From contig CAJOLX010000008.1 in the NCBI GenBank assembly GCA_905235625.1, positions 1-64,000 on the forward strand: 64,000 nucleotides of DNA, written 5' to 3'. The number at the start of each line of letters is the position of its first letter. The first letter of the stretch is position 1. Below are positions 43,971 through 53,716 of this stretch, in pieces. A model generated the notes under the pieces. It was given only the letters and a program-made list of their open reading frames with translations. It did no database searches and was not told the origin of the DNA. The position numbers and the translations under genes were made by a program. The DNA is from an uncultured Clostridia bacterium (GTDB taxonomy: Bacteria; Bacillota; Clostridia; Oscillospirales; Acutalibacteraceae).

Positions 43971-45782
43971 ATGAATAAGTGGGATTTTTACACTTCAAAT
44001 GAAATAAAGCCCGAGGGGTGGCTTAAGCGCCAGCTTACAATTCAGGCGGAGGGTTTAAGCGGCAATCTTCATAAAATATGGCCCGACGTTCGCGACAGCG
44101 CGTGGATAGGCGGCGACCGCGAAGGCTGGGAGAGAGTGCCTTACTGGCTTGACGGCTTTATTCCTCTTGCGTATCTTCTTGAGCGCGAGGATATGATTGC
44201 CGACGCAAAAAAATATATCGACGCAATCGTTGACGCTCAGGAGGAGGACGGCTGGATTTGCCCCTGCCCGAAAGAGAAGAGAGCAAGGTATGATACGTGG
44301 GCGCTTCAGCTCATTTGCAAAACCCTGAAGGTTTATTATGACTGCTCGGGCGACGAAAGAATCCCCGAGGTTATTTACAGGGCGCTCAAAAACTATTACG
44401 AGCTGCTCAAAAGCGGAGAAATCAGGCTGACAAAATGGGCGAAATACCGATGGTTTGAAACCTTCGTTTCGCTGAATTTCCTATACGAAAAATATAACGA
44501 AGAGTGGATGAAAGACTTTGCGAGGTTACTGAAAGAGCAGGGCTTTGATTACGGCTCCGCGGCGGAAAAGTGGAAAAAGCCGAGGCACTTATGGCGGTTT
44601 AAAACTCACGCGGTGAATATCACCATGATGCTTAAAAGCGAAGCGGTTTCTCACGATTTGCTGGGTGATGAATATACCGATGAGGCGGAAAGGCTGCGCG
44701 AAATTCTCGACCGTTATAACGGAACTGCTTTTGAGGGCTTCACGGGTGACGAAGTGCTTTCGGGCATTGACCCCACGAGAGGCACCGAATGCTGCGCGGT
44801 AGTGGAGCAGATGTATTCCTATGAAGAATTATTTGCTCATACGGGCGATAATAAATGGGCGGAACGCCTTGAAGTGATCGGCTTCAACGCTCTTCCCGCC
44901 ACTGTCAGCGAGGATATGTGGACTCACCAATACGTTCAGCAGGTCAATCAAATTGCCTGCCGTAAAACGATGATTATGGCGCCGTGGAGCACCAACGGAC
45001 CCTATGCAAACACTTTCGGCCTTCAGCCGAATTTCGGCTGCTGCACCGCGAATTTCAATCAGGGCTGGCCTAAACTTGCGCTTTCGGCATTTATGCATAA
45101 AGGTGACGCCGTCATAAACGCCGTTATGCTGCCTTCCGTTCTTCAAGACAAAAACTTTACGATAAGGCTCGAAACGGATTATCCGTTTAACAATAAAGCG
45201 CACTATTACATAGACTCGGAAAAGGATTTTAACTTTAAAATCCGCATTCCTTCTTTTGCCGAAAAGCTCACCGTTAACGGAAAATCCGCCGACACCGAAG
45301 ACCTTGAATTCGCGATTGCCAAAGGGTCAACGGAAATCGAGGTTGATTTTGAAACGACTCCGTATCTTAAGAAAAGGCCAAACGACCTTTTTGCCCTGCA
45401 AATGGGCTCGCTGCTTTTTGCCGTTCCTGTCGCTTACAAGAAAGAGATGCGCGAATACACGAGAATGGGCGTTGAGCGCAAATACCCCTACTGCGACTGG
45501 CAGTTCACTCCCGAAACGCCATGGAATTACGGCTTTTCAAGCGACAGCTTTGAAGTTTGCCGTCACTCGCCGGGGGATATTCCTTTCTCGCAGAATAATC
45601 CTCCCGTAACGATAAAAGCCGAAATGCGGCAAATCGATTGGGGGCTTAAATTCCCCTACGGAAGCGTTGCGAGAAAAACGCCGAAGTCGAGTTTGCCGAT
45701 AACCGACAAGCGGGAAATTGAGCTTTGCCCTTACGGCTGCGCAAAGCTCAGAATGACGGAAATGCCCGTGCTTCATAAGTAA
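43971..45782 (+). CDS. GH127/DUF1680-like beta-L-arabinofuranosidase family protein
   Basis: GGWLKRQLTIQAEGLSG-type N-terminus, YWLDGFIPLAYLLERE, GTECCAVVEQMYSYEELF, FGCCTANFNQGWPKL. Confidence 0.85.
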   Translation: MNKWDFYTSNEIKPEGWLKRQLTIQAEGLSGNLHKIWPDVRDSAWIGGDREGWERVPYWLDGFIPLAYLLEREDMIADAKKYIDAIVDAQEEDGWICPCPKEKRARYDTWALQLICKTLKVYYDCSGDERIPEVIYRALKNYYELLKSGEIRLTKWAKYRWFETFVSLNFLYEKYNEEWMKDFARLLKEQGFDYGSAAEKWKKPRHLWRFKTHAVNITMMLKSEAVSHDLLGDEYTDEAERLREILDRYNGTAFEGFTGDEVLSGIDPTRGTECCAVVEQMYSYEELFAHTGDNKWAERLEVIGFNALPATVSEDMWTHQYVQQVNQIACRKTMIMAPWSTNGPYANTFGLQPNFGCCTANFNQGWPKLALSAFMHKGDAVINAVMLPSVLQDKNFTIRLETDYPFNNKAHYYIDSEKDFNFKIRIPSFAEKLTVNGKSADTEDLEFAIAKGSTEIEVDFETTPYLKKRPNDLFALQMGSLLFAVPVAYKKEMREYTRMGVERKYPYCDWQFTPETPWNYGFSSDSFEVCRHSPGDIPFSQNNPPVTIKAEMRQIDWGLKFPYGSVARKTPKSSLPITDKREIELCPYGCAKLRMTEMPVLHK

Positions 45783-45826
45783 GCCGATTTTGGCGCCTAA
45801 AAAAGGCGAAAAAAACGGAAAATCGT

Positions 45827-45855
45827 GCCGCTCACTCAGCGTGGGCGGCATTTTT
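45827..45855 (+). terminator. Terminator after GH127-like gene
   Basis: gccgctcac-tcagc-gtgggcggc atttttat. Confidence 0.7.
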
Positions 45856-45920
45856 ATGGCGTGTTGCATACCGCTCAAAAATATTTTCCGAAATAATGCT
45901 TCAAAAGCGCCTATTATGGT

Positions 45921-45949
45921 TTGACAAATCGCATTTGTTATTATATTAT
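45921..45949 (+). promoter_or_regulatory. Promoter TTGACA-17-TATTAT
   Basis: ttgaca aatcgcatttgttatta tattat. Confidence 0.75.
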
Positions 45950-45989
45950 AGTATGTTGAGATATAATAAACTCCCGGAGGAAAAGTCCG

Positions 45990-47234
45990 ATGTCCCTTTT
46001 AAAGCCCTTCAGAGCCGTAAGACCCCTTCCCGAATACGCTTATCACGTGGCGGCTCTGCCTTATGACGTTATGAACAGCAAAGAAGCCGCTCAGATGGTC
46101 AAAAACAAGCCCTATTCGTTTTTGCACGTTGACAGAGCGGAAATAGATATGCCCGATATTTCAGACGCGTACTCCCCCGCCGTTTATCAAAAGGCGCGCG
46201 CCAATCTTCACGCCCTCGTCGCAAACGGGGTTTGCGCCAAAGACGACAAGCCCATGTTTTATATTTATCGCCTGATAATGAACGGCAGGTCGCAGACGGG
46301 CGTCGTCGGGTGCGTGAGCGTTGACGAATACATTGACAACACGATCAAAAAGCACGAATACACCGTTGCGGAAAAAGAAAAAGACAGAATAAATCACGTT
46401 GACGTCTGCGACGCTAACACGGGGCCCATTTATCTCACTCACAGACCCGACCCGCGCCTGAGCGCTCTGCTCAAAAACGTAACGGAAAGTAAGAAGCCCG
46501 TTTATGATTTCTTTTCAGACAACGGCGTTGAAAATATAGTCTGGCTTGCGGACAGCGACGAAACGATAGCCGAAATCATTGATATTTTCAAAGGCATAGA
46601 CAGCCTCTATATTGCCGACGGCCACCACAGAGCCGCCTCCGCCGCTCACGTGGGCGTTGACCGCAGAAGATCCTGCCCCGACTATGACGGCAGCGAAGAA
46701 TTCAATTATTTTCTCGCCGTTCTCTTTGCGTGCGACGAGCTTAAGATTTTGCCTTATAACAGAGTGGTGAAGGACACCGCAGGCCTCTCAAAGGAAGAAT
46801 TCTTAAAGAGAGTGAGCGTTAATTTCGATATTGAAGAAATCGGCAAAGATGCGTTCGAGCCCAAAGAGCTTCACACCTTCGGCATGTTGCTCGGAGACAC
46901 CCGGTATCGCCTTAAAGCAAAAGAGGGCACCTTCTCCGAAAACGACGCCGTGGAATCTCTCGACGTTTCGATAATTCACAATAATCTTCTTGCTCCCGTT
47001 TTGGGCATAGTTGACCCGAGAGCCGACAAGCGAATTGAATTCATAGGCGGCATAAGAGGCGTCGGCGAGCTCGAAAGGCGGGTAAAAGAAGATATGGCTC
47101 TCGCTTTCTCGATGTATCCCACCTCGGTGGACCAGCTTATGAAAATTGCCGATAACGGCAAAATAATGCCGCCCAAATCCACATGGTTTGAGCCGAAGCT
47201 GCTGAGCGGACTTTTCATTCACGAGCTTAAATAA
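45990..47234 (+). CDS. DUF1015 family protein
   Basis: KPFRAVRPLPEYAYHVAALPYDVMNSKEA; LYIADGHHRAASA. Confidence 0.9.
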   Translation: MSLLKPFRAVRPLPEYAYHVAALPYDVMNSKEAAQMVKNKPYSFLHVDRAEIDMPDISDAYSPAVYQKARANLHALVANGVCAKDDKPMFYIYRLIMNGRSQTGVVGCVSVDEYIDNTIKKHEYTVAEKEKDRINHVDVCDANTGPIYLTHRPDPRLSALLKNVTESKKPVYDFFSDNGVENIVWLADSDETIAEIIDIFKGIDSLYIADGHHRAASAAHVGVDRRRSCPDYDGSEEFNYFLAVLFACDELKILPYNRVVKDTAGLSKEEFLKRVSVNFDIEEIGKDAFEPKELHTFGMLLGDTRYRLKAKEGTFSENDAVESLDVSIIHNNLLAPVLGIVDPRADKRIEFIGGIRGVGELERRVKEDMALAFSMYPTSVDQLMKIADNGKIMPPKSTWFEPKLLSGLFIHELK

Positions 47235-47261
47235 ACGCCTTAAAGGCAGGGAGTGACCGGT

Positions 47262-48119
47262 ATGAGCAATTTCATAAACGACTGCGCCGATTTCATAAGA
47301 GACGCGGGCTTTAACACTTTTCGCTTTTCAACCGCCCTGCCCGGCGAAGAAATACAGACCGCAGAGCTGATCAAAACCAACAGATGCCAGGATATTTACT
47401 CGGGCGCGAAAGCCTTCACTCTTACCGCGATAGGCATTCTCGCCGACAGAGGCGTTTTGTCGCTTGGCGAGAAGATAACCGATATTTTTTCTGGGCAGAT
47501 GCCCGACGGCTTTGACCCCCGATGGGAAAGCGCGACCGTTGAGCACGCAATTCTTCACAAAGCGGGCTTTAAGCCCTCGTTTATGGATATTGACGTTGAG
47601 TCGACCATGGCTTTCGGCACGGATCATCTCAAAACCTTGTTTGAAACTCCTCTCGAATACGCCCCGGGCGAAGGGCGCATTTACACCGACGCGGCATACT
47701 ATCTGCTCTCGAGAATAGTATCTGTTAAAACCTCGATGAAGCTTGACGACTTTCTCTGGCAGGAGCTTTTCTCAAAGCTCAATTTTGCCGAGGCCGCCTG
47801 GAGCCGCTGCCCTATGGGCTATCCGATAGGAGCCACCGGGCTTTACGTTCATTCCTCCGATATGGTAAAGCTCGCCATACTTTACCGCGACGGCGGAGTT
47901 TACGGCGGCGAAAGAATTCTCTCGGAAAGCTGGGTAAACACCGTAAAAAGCAAAGAATACTGTTTTGAGTGGGATAAAACGCACACCGTCTTTTTCAAAG
48001 GCGGCATGAACGGTCAGAAAAACCTGTTTAACGAAAAAACGGGGCGCGCGTTCGCAATGCAGAGCTGCGGAGCAGATTCCGACGCCGTCGCCGCTTTCAT
48101 AGCTTCATACAAAGAATAA
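47262..48119 (+). CDS. Serine hydrolase, beta-lactamase/esterase class C-like
   Basis: Beta-lactamase-like fold signals: SGAKAFTLTAIGILADRGVLSLGEKITDIF; YTDAAYYLLSRIV. Confidence 0.82.
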   Translation: MSNFINDCADFIRDAGFNTFRFSTALPGEEIQTAELIKTNRCQDIYSGAKAFTLTAIGILADRGVLSLGEKITDIFSGQMPDGFDPRWESATVEHAILHKAGFKPSFMDIDVESTMAFGTDHLKTLFETPLEYAPGEGRIYTDAAYYLLSRIVSVKTSMKLDDFLWQELFSKLNFAEAAWSRCPMGYPIGATGLYVHSSDMVKLAILYRDGGVYGGERILSESWVNTVKSKEYCFEWDKTHTVFFKGGMNGQKNLFNEKTGRAFAMQSCGADSDAVAAFIASYKE

Positions 48120-48153
48120 AAATCAAAAAGCCGAAATTTAAAAAGGAAAGGAT

Positions 48154-48618
48154 TTGAAAACCGTGTTTAATGAAAAAATTTATGCTGAGTTTAAATCCAC
48201 CGCCTTTTACAAACGTTTCATCGTTCACTGCGCGCTCGGAGGCGCGGCGACCGGAATTATCGGAGCGGCTGTCATCGCTTTCGCCTTCATCGGCGGCGAC
48301 ACCTTCGTGCCCGATTTCGTTTTCGTCTGCTTCGGCATAATCTGCCTGCTCGTGCCCGTCTCGTTCATTATTTCCGCGTTCATTAAGCCGCGCGTTTGCG
48401 AAACAGGCACGGTAAAATCCATTAAAAAGAACAGAGCCGTTATAGAAGTAGGCGGCAAAGAGCTCAAAAACTCAATTTCATTTGAGCATTTTCTCAAAAA
48501 CGCTCCGCTCGGCGACTATTCCGCGGGCGACAGAGTGATAGTGGTTTCCGGCACCGAAAAGGGCGGAAGACCTATGTTTTACAGAGCCGGAGCGGAAAGC
48601 TCCGACAGCCCAGAATAA
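48154..48618 (+). CDS. Hypothetical two-TM membrane protein
   Basis: TTG start with SD aaaggaaagg; two hydrophobic segments. Confidence 0.7.
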   Translation: MKTVFNEKIYAEFKSTAFYKRFIVHCALGGAATGIIGAAVIAFAFIGGDTFVPDFVFVCFGIICLLVPVSFIISAFIKPRVCETGTVKSIKKNRAVIEVGGKELKNSISFEHFLKNAPLGDYSAGDRVIVVSGTEKGGRPMFYRAGAESSDSPE

Positions 48619-48640
48619 ACGATAACCGGAGGAACTCGGC

Positions 48641-50809
48641 TTGGCAAAAACGCTTGTGCTTGCTGAAAAACCTTCCGTTGCCTCGGATATTGCCCGCGTG
48701 CTCGGCTGCAAAAAGAAAGGCAACGGCTGCATAATAGGCGACAAATACGTAGTGACCTGGGCATTGGGTCACCTCGTAACTCTCGCCGACCCCGAGGCTT
48801 ATGACGACAAATACAAAAGCTGGCGCATGGAGGATTTGCCCATGCTGCCGACGAAATTCCGTCTTGTCGTCATAGGTCAGACTTCCAAGCAGTTTAAAGC
48901 GGTCAGCGCGCTGCTAAACGGCAGCGAATGCGACAAGGTAGTTATAGCGACCGACGCGGGGCGCGAGGGCGAGCTCGTAGCTCGCTGGATAATAATGAAA
49001 TCCGGCTGTAAAAAGCCGATGCAGAGGCTCTGGATATCCTCTCAGACGGACAAGGCGATAAGAGAAGGCTTTGCCTCGCTTAAGCCCTCCTCGCAATACG
49101 ACAATCTTTTCAGAAGCGCCCAGGCGCGCGCTCAGGCGGACTGGCTCGTAGGCCTTAACGTTACGAGAGCGCTCACCTGCAAGCACAACGCTCAGCTTTC
49201 AGCGGGCAGAGTGCAGACCCCGACGCTCGCGATGATAGTGAAGCGTGAAGAAGAAATACTGAAATTCAGGCCGAAGGATTATTTCACCGTTAAGCTTGAT
49301 TTCGGCTCCTTCACGGCGCTTTACAAGGATAAAAACGGCAAAGCGAGAATGTTTGACGCCGCCGAGGCTCAGGCGATAGCTCAGCAGGCGAGGGGCAAAA
49401 AAGCGACCCTCACCGAGGTGCGCAAAACCTACAAATACAAAACTCCTCCCGCCGCCTACGACCTAACGGAGCTGCAGCGCGACGCCAACAAAAAATACGG
49501 CTACTCCGCAAAGCAGACTCTCTCCATAATGCAGAGCCTTTACGAAAGGCACAAGGTGCTCACTTATCCGAGAACGGATTCCCGCTACATCACGAAAGAC
49601 GTTGTGCCGACCATTCCCGAAAGACTCAGGGCGATTTCCACAGGGCCATATAAGGAATTTGCGGGCGCTTTGCTCAAGGGCAAAAACATTCAGACCAAAT
49701 ATATAGTCAACGACGCAAAGGTGACCGACCACCACGCGATAATACCTACGGAGCAATACGTTGACCTGAACGCTCTTTCAAACGACGAGAGGCACGTTTA
49801 CGACCTCGTGGTGCGCAGATTTCTTGCGGTGCTCTCCGAGCCTTACGAATACAACGAGGCGCAGGTGAGAGCCGATATCGGCAAGCTCTCGTTTTACGCG
49901 AAGGGTCAGAGCGTTATCTCCCCCGGCTGGAAAGCGGTTTACGGCTCGTCTTCATTTGACGAGGACGACGGCGACCCCGATAGCCTGCCGAGCCTCAATC
50001 AGGGCGCTCAGCTCGAAGTGAAAGAGGCGCGTATAGTCAGCGGCAAAACCTCGCCTCCGTCAAGATACACCGAAGCCACTCTGCTCACCGCAATGGAAAA
50101 TCCTTCGGGGCAGATAAACGATTCCTCTCTCAAATCCGCTCTTAAAGACGCGGGCGGAATAGGCACTCCCGCAACGAGGGCTGATATTATAGAGAAGCTG
50201 TTTGACTGCTTTTACGTTGAAAGGCGGGGCAAAGAAATACATCCCACCTCAAAGGGCAAACAGCTCATATCAATAGCGCCCGAAGACCTGCGCTCCGCCG
50301 AGCTCACGGCAAAATGGGAGCAAAGGCTCACCCGTATTGCCGAGGGCAAAGAGAAGGATTCCGATTTTATCGCGGAAATGCGCGAATACGCCTCCTCTCT
50401 CGTTTCGGGCGTAAAAAAGAGCAGCTCCGTTTACAGGCACGACAACATAACGAGAGAAGTTTGCCCCGAATGCGGAAAATATCTGCTCGAGGTAAACGGC
50501 AAAAAGGGAAAGATGCTCGTTTGTCAAGACCGTGAATGCGGCTACAGAAAGAGCTTATCCGTTATAACGAACGCCAGATGCCCGCAGTGCCACAAAAAGC
50601 TGGAAATGCGCGGCGAAGGCGATAAAAAAACTTTTTACTGCGTTTGCGGCTACCGCGAAAAGCTCAGCGATTTTGAAAAGCGGCGCGATAAAGGCGGAGC
50701 GGGCAAACGCGAGGTTGAAAACTATATGAAAGCGCAGAGCAGGCAGAAGCAGGCGGGAAGCACCGCCCTTGCGGACGAGCTTGCGAAGTGGCTGGAGGCA
50801 AATAAATGA
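48641..50809 (+). CDS. topB: DNA topoisomerase III
   Basis: TLVLAEKPSVASDIARVLG; ATDAGREGELVARWI; LSAGRVQTPTLAMIV; YPRTDSRYI; C-terminal zinc ribbon. Confidence 0.95.
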   Translation: MAKTLVLAEKPSVASDIARVLGCKKKGNGCIIGDKYVVTWALGHLVTLADPEAYDDKYKSWRMEDLPMLPTKFRLVVIGQTSKQFKAVSALLNGSECDKVVIATDAGREGELVARWIIMKSGCKKPMQRLWISSQTDKAIREGFASLKPSSQYDNLFRSAQARAQADWLVGLNVTRALTCKHNAQLSAGRVQTPTLAMIVKREEEILKFRPKDYFTVKLDFGSFTALYKDKNGKARMFDAAEAQAIAQQARGKKATLTEVRKTYKYKTPPAAYDLTELQRDANKKYGYSAKQTLSIMQSLYERHKVLTYPRTDSRYITKDVVPTIPERLRAISTGPYKEFAGALLKGKNIQTKYIVNDAKVTDHHAIIPTEQYVDLNALSNDERHVYDLVVRRFLAVLSEPYEYNEAQVRADIGKLSFYAKGQSVISPGWKAVYGSSSFDEDDGDPDSLPSLNQGAQLEVKEARIVSGKTSPPSRYTEATLLTAMENPSGQINDSSLKSALKDAGGIGTPATRADIIEKLFDCFYVERRGKEIHPTSKGKQLISIAPEDLRSAELTAKWEQRLTRIAEGKEKDSDFIAEMREYASSLVSGVKKSSSVYRHDNITREVCPECGKYLLEVNGKKGKMLVCQDRECGYRKSLSVITNARCPQCHKKLEMRGEGDKKTFYCVCGYREKLSDFEKRRDKGGAGKREVENYMKAQSRQKQAGSTALADELAKWLEANK

Positions 50810-52428
50810 AAAGACTGACAGGCTTGCTGCTCGCTGCCGCGATGCTGATTTGCGCTTGCGGCTGTTCAAGCAGGGGTCAGGGCAAAGCGATAAGCTACCC
50901 GATAAGCTCGTCGCCCGCAACGCTCGACCCTCAATATGCCGACGAAACGGGCGCAAAGCTGATAATCAACAATATTTTCGAGGGGCTCGTAAGGCTCAGC
51001 GTTTCCGGCGAGATAATCCCGGGAATTGCCGAGAGCTGGGAGATTTCCGACGACGGCCTTACCTACACTTTTAAGCTAAAGGAAGGCACTGAATGGTATT
51101 GCCCCTCAACGCTCAAAAAAGAATACGGCGACGAATTTTATGAAAAATTCGCGAGCGAAAAGGTGACTGCGGCGGACTTTGTTTTCGCCTGCCGCAGAAC
51201 TGCCGACCCGGTGACCGCTTCGCCTCTCGCTCACAGGCTCGGCGTTATTCTCAACGCCGCCGAGATAGCCGCCGGAGAAGCGGACGTTTCCGCTCTCGGC
51301 GTTTCGGCTCCCGACGACTACACCCTCGTATTCACGCTCAGCGAGAAATGCCCCGATTTTCTCGGCAGGCTCACCGAAAGCGAGTTTATGCCCTGCAACG
51401 AGGAATTTTTCAATCAGATGGGCGGCAGATACGGCCTCACCGTGAGGCACATTATCTGCAACGGCCCGTTTTACGTGAGCTACTGGGACCCGGACGCGTC
51501 AATGACGATAAAGGCAAATAAATACTACGCCGGCTCTCAGAGCGTTTCTCCCCTGTCGGTCAGCCTGCCCTTCGGCAACGACACCGACACCGTTTTAAGA
51601 AAGCTCTCTTCCGCTTCTCTGAGCGCCGCTTTCCTGGGCCCCGAAACTCCCATGCCCGAAAACACGACCGAGGCAAAGAGCATAAGAAACACCGTTTACG
51701 GCTTTATGTTCAACTGCTCCGACGAGGTGCTTAAAAACGGTGATATCCGCAAGGCTCTCTGCTCGTCGATAGACCGCGAGCTTTTTGACACGAGCGGCGA
51801 AAATATCTACCCTCAAAGCGGAATAGTGCCCGACAGCTGCGTTGTGGGAGCTTACTCTTACCGCAGCAGAGTGGGCGACCAAACTCCCGTAATAGCTCAC
51901 GACACGGCAGACGCCGTTAAGCGCTGGAACAAAGGGCTCGAAAAGCTCGAAGCGGAAAGCATTTCGCTCACCGTTATCTGCCCGCAGGGGCTCGACAACG
52001 CCGTGAGAGCGCAAATTCAGATTTGGCAAAAGCTCTTTGGTCTGTCAATAGCCTTAAGCGTTGAGAGCATGACGGCGGAAGAAGTCGCCTCGGCGGTGCA
52101 AAAGGGAGAATATCAGGTGGCTCTGGGCAGCATAAGCGCGGAGCAGACCGACGCAGTCAGCTTTTTGACGGAGCTTTCCGAAAGCAATCCGTTCAATTAT
52201 AAATCGTCAAAATATCAATCAATCATAGACAGGCTCGTTACCGTTACGAGCGAAGAGGATATTCTCGGAGGCTGCTTTACAGCCGAGGATTATCTTCTCA
52301 AGCAGGGCGTTTGCTATCCGCTTTATTCGCGGGCGGCAAGGCTCGCGGTTTCAAGCGGAGTTTCGGGCATAGAAATGCCCGGCACGGAAGCTACAATATC
52401 GTTCATAAGCGCCAAAAGATTTGACTGA
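50806..52428 (+). CDS. Oligopeptide-type ABC transporter substrate-binding lipoprotein (SBP family 5)
   Basis: Lipobox ICACGC; PATLDPQYADETGAKLIINNIFEGLVRLS; ESWEISDDGLTYTFKLKEGTEW. ATGA overlap with topB. Confidence 0.93.
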   Translation: MKRLTGLLLAAAMLICACGCSSRGQGKAISYPISSSPATLDPQYADETGAKLIINNIFEGLVRLSVSGEIIPGIAESWEISDDGLTYTFKLKEGTEWYCPSTLKKEYGDEFYEKFASEKVTAADFVFACRRTADPVTASPLAHRLGVILNAAEIAAGEADVSALGVSAPDDYTLVFTLSEKCPDFLGRLTESEFMPCNEEFFNQMGGRYGLTVRHIICNGPFYVSYWDPDASMTIKANKYYAGSQSVSPLSVSLPFGNDTDTVLRKLSSASLSAAFLGPETPMPENTTEAKSIRNTVYGFMFNCSDEVLKNGDIRKALCSSIDRELFDTSGENIYPQSGIVPDSCVVGAYSYRSRVGDQTPVIAHDTADAVKRWNKGLEKLEAESISLTVICPQGLDNAVRAQIQIWQKLFGLSIALSVESMTAEEVASAVQKGEYQVALGSISAEQTDAVSFLTELSESNPFNYKSSKYQSIIDRLVTVTSEEDILGGCFTAEDYLLKQGVCYPLYSRAARLAVSSGVSGIEMPGTEATISFISAKRFD

Positions 52429-52438
52429 GGTGGTTGCA

Positions 52439-53674
52439 ATGAAAAAAGGCACTGAATTTGCCGCGGCGGGTATATCCGCAGGGGTGGTATCGGCAGCGGT
52501 TCCGATAGCTTACAGCGCATATCTCACCAAAAAAAGACGCCCCATTTGGAAGAGCGACATGCTCAGAGCCGAAAACGGAAAGCTCGTCACCGAGGGGGGC
52601 GAAGAGGTTAAGCTCATCGGTCTCGACCTTTCGCCCGAAAACGTAAAATGCAGGGAAAACGGCGAAGAGAAAAAGCTCACTCAGAAGCAGCTTTTCGATT
52701 CTCTTGAGGAAAGATTCGGCAATTACGGAGCGAGAGAAGTTTTCGGCAGATACTATGAAAATTTGATATCAAAGCCCGATATAAAGGCGTTTAAAAAATC
52801 GGGAATAAACTGCGTGAGAATTCCGATTTATTCCTATATCGCTTTTAAGGACGGTTCGCTCAAAAAAATCGAGCCCGACCTTGACAGAATAGACAAAATC
52901 GTTGCGGGCTGCAAAAAAGCGGGAATTTACGTTATCCTTTCCCTCTCCTACGCTCCCGGATTCAGCGACAGCGAAGAGGATTTGTTCCTTGCCCAAAACA
53001 GAAAAGGGCTCTCCTGCAGAAACGACACGATAAAAATGTGGGCGAAAATATCAACGCATTTTAAAGACGAGCCCGCGATAGCGGCTTACGAGCTGCTCGA
53101 CAAGGCGTCTCTCGGCTTTGAATGCGGCGAAACGACAAGCTCATTTTTCATAAGGGCGGCAAAAGCGCTGAGAACCCTCGAAGACCCTCACGTGCTGTGC
53201 GTGCCTTACGACGATAAAAACACGGATTACGAAAAGCTCAAAGAGCTTAATATCGCCGTGTGCGTCGGCGGCGGATACTGCTCCGCTTATGAGGCGAAAG
53301 CCCTTTCCGGCAAAGCGGAAACCGTTTGTCAAAACGGCGTGCCCGCGCTCGTTACAGGTCTCGTTCCGTCGAGCTTTTCGGGCGCTTACGGCGAGCTCTC
53401 GCCCGCCTGCTCCGGCTGCGTTATGGCTCGTTACAAAGGCTCCGAAAACGCGCTTTACCGCTCGGAAAGCCCCGTAATAGATATTGCGCAAGACAGCTTC
53501 GACGGCATTAACGACAAGCTGTCCGGCTCCGCAAATCTGAAGGCTTTTGATAAAAACGGCGCTCTCGAAAAAGAGCTTAAAGAAGCTTTAAGCGGAGTGA
53601 AATTCAAAAAGGTAATAAATAAACCCGTTAAAATAAAGTATGCCCGCGGAAAGGCTTACTTTGCGGGAATTTAA
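52439..53674 (+). CDS. Membrane-anchored GH5-like TIM-barrel protein, predicted catalytically inactive
   Basis: GINCVRIPIYSYIAF; GIYVILSLSYAPG; WAKISTHFKDEPAIAAYELLDKAS. Confidence 0.75.
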   Translation: MKKGTEFAAAGISAGVVSAAVPIAYSAYLTKKRRPIWKSDMLRAENGKLVTEGGEEVKLIGLDLSPENVKCRENGEEKKLTQKQLFDSLEERFGNYGAREVFGRYYENLISKPDIKAFKKSGINCVRIPIYSYIAFKDGSLKKIEPDLDRIDKIVAGCKKAGIYVILSLSYAPGFSDSEEDLFLAQNRKGLSCRNDTIKMWAKISTHFKDEPAIAAYELLDKASLGFECGETTSSFFIRAAKALRTLEDPHVLCVPYDDKNTDYEKLKELNIAVCVGGGYCSAYEAKALSGKAETVCQNGVPALVTGLVPSSFSGAYGELSPACSGCVMARYKGSENALYRSESPVIDIAQDSFDGINDKLSGSANLKAFDKNGALEKELKEALSGVKFKKVINKPVKIKYARGKAYFAGI

Positions 53675-53716
53675 ACAAACGGCTCACAAATGAAAAATTT
53701 AAAAGAGGATTAAGAA

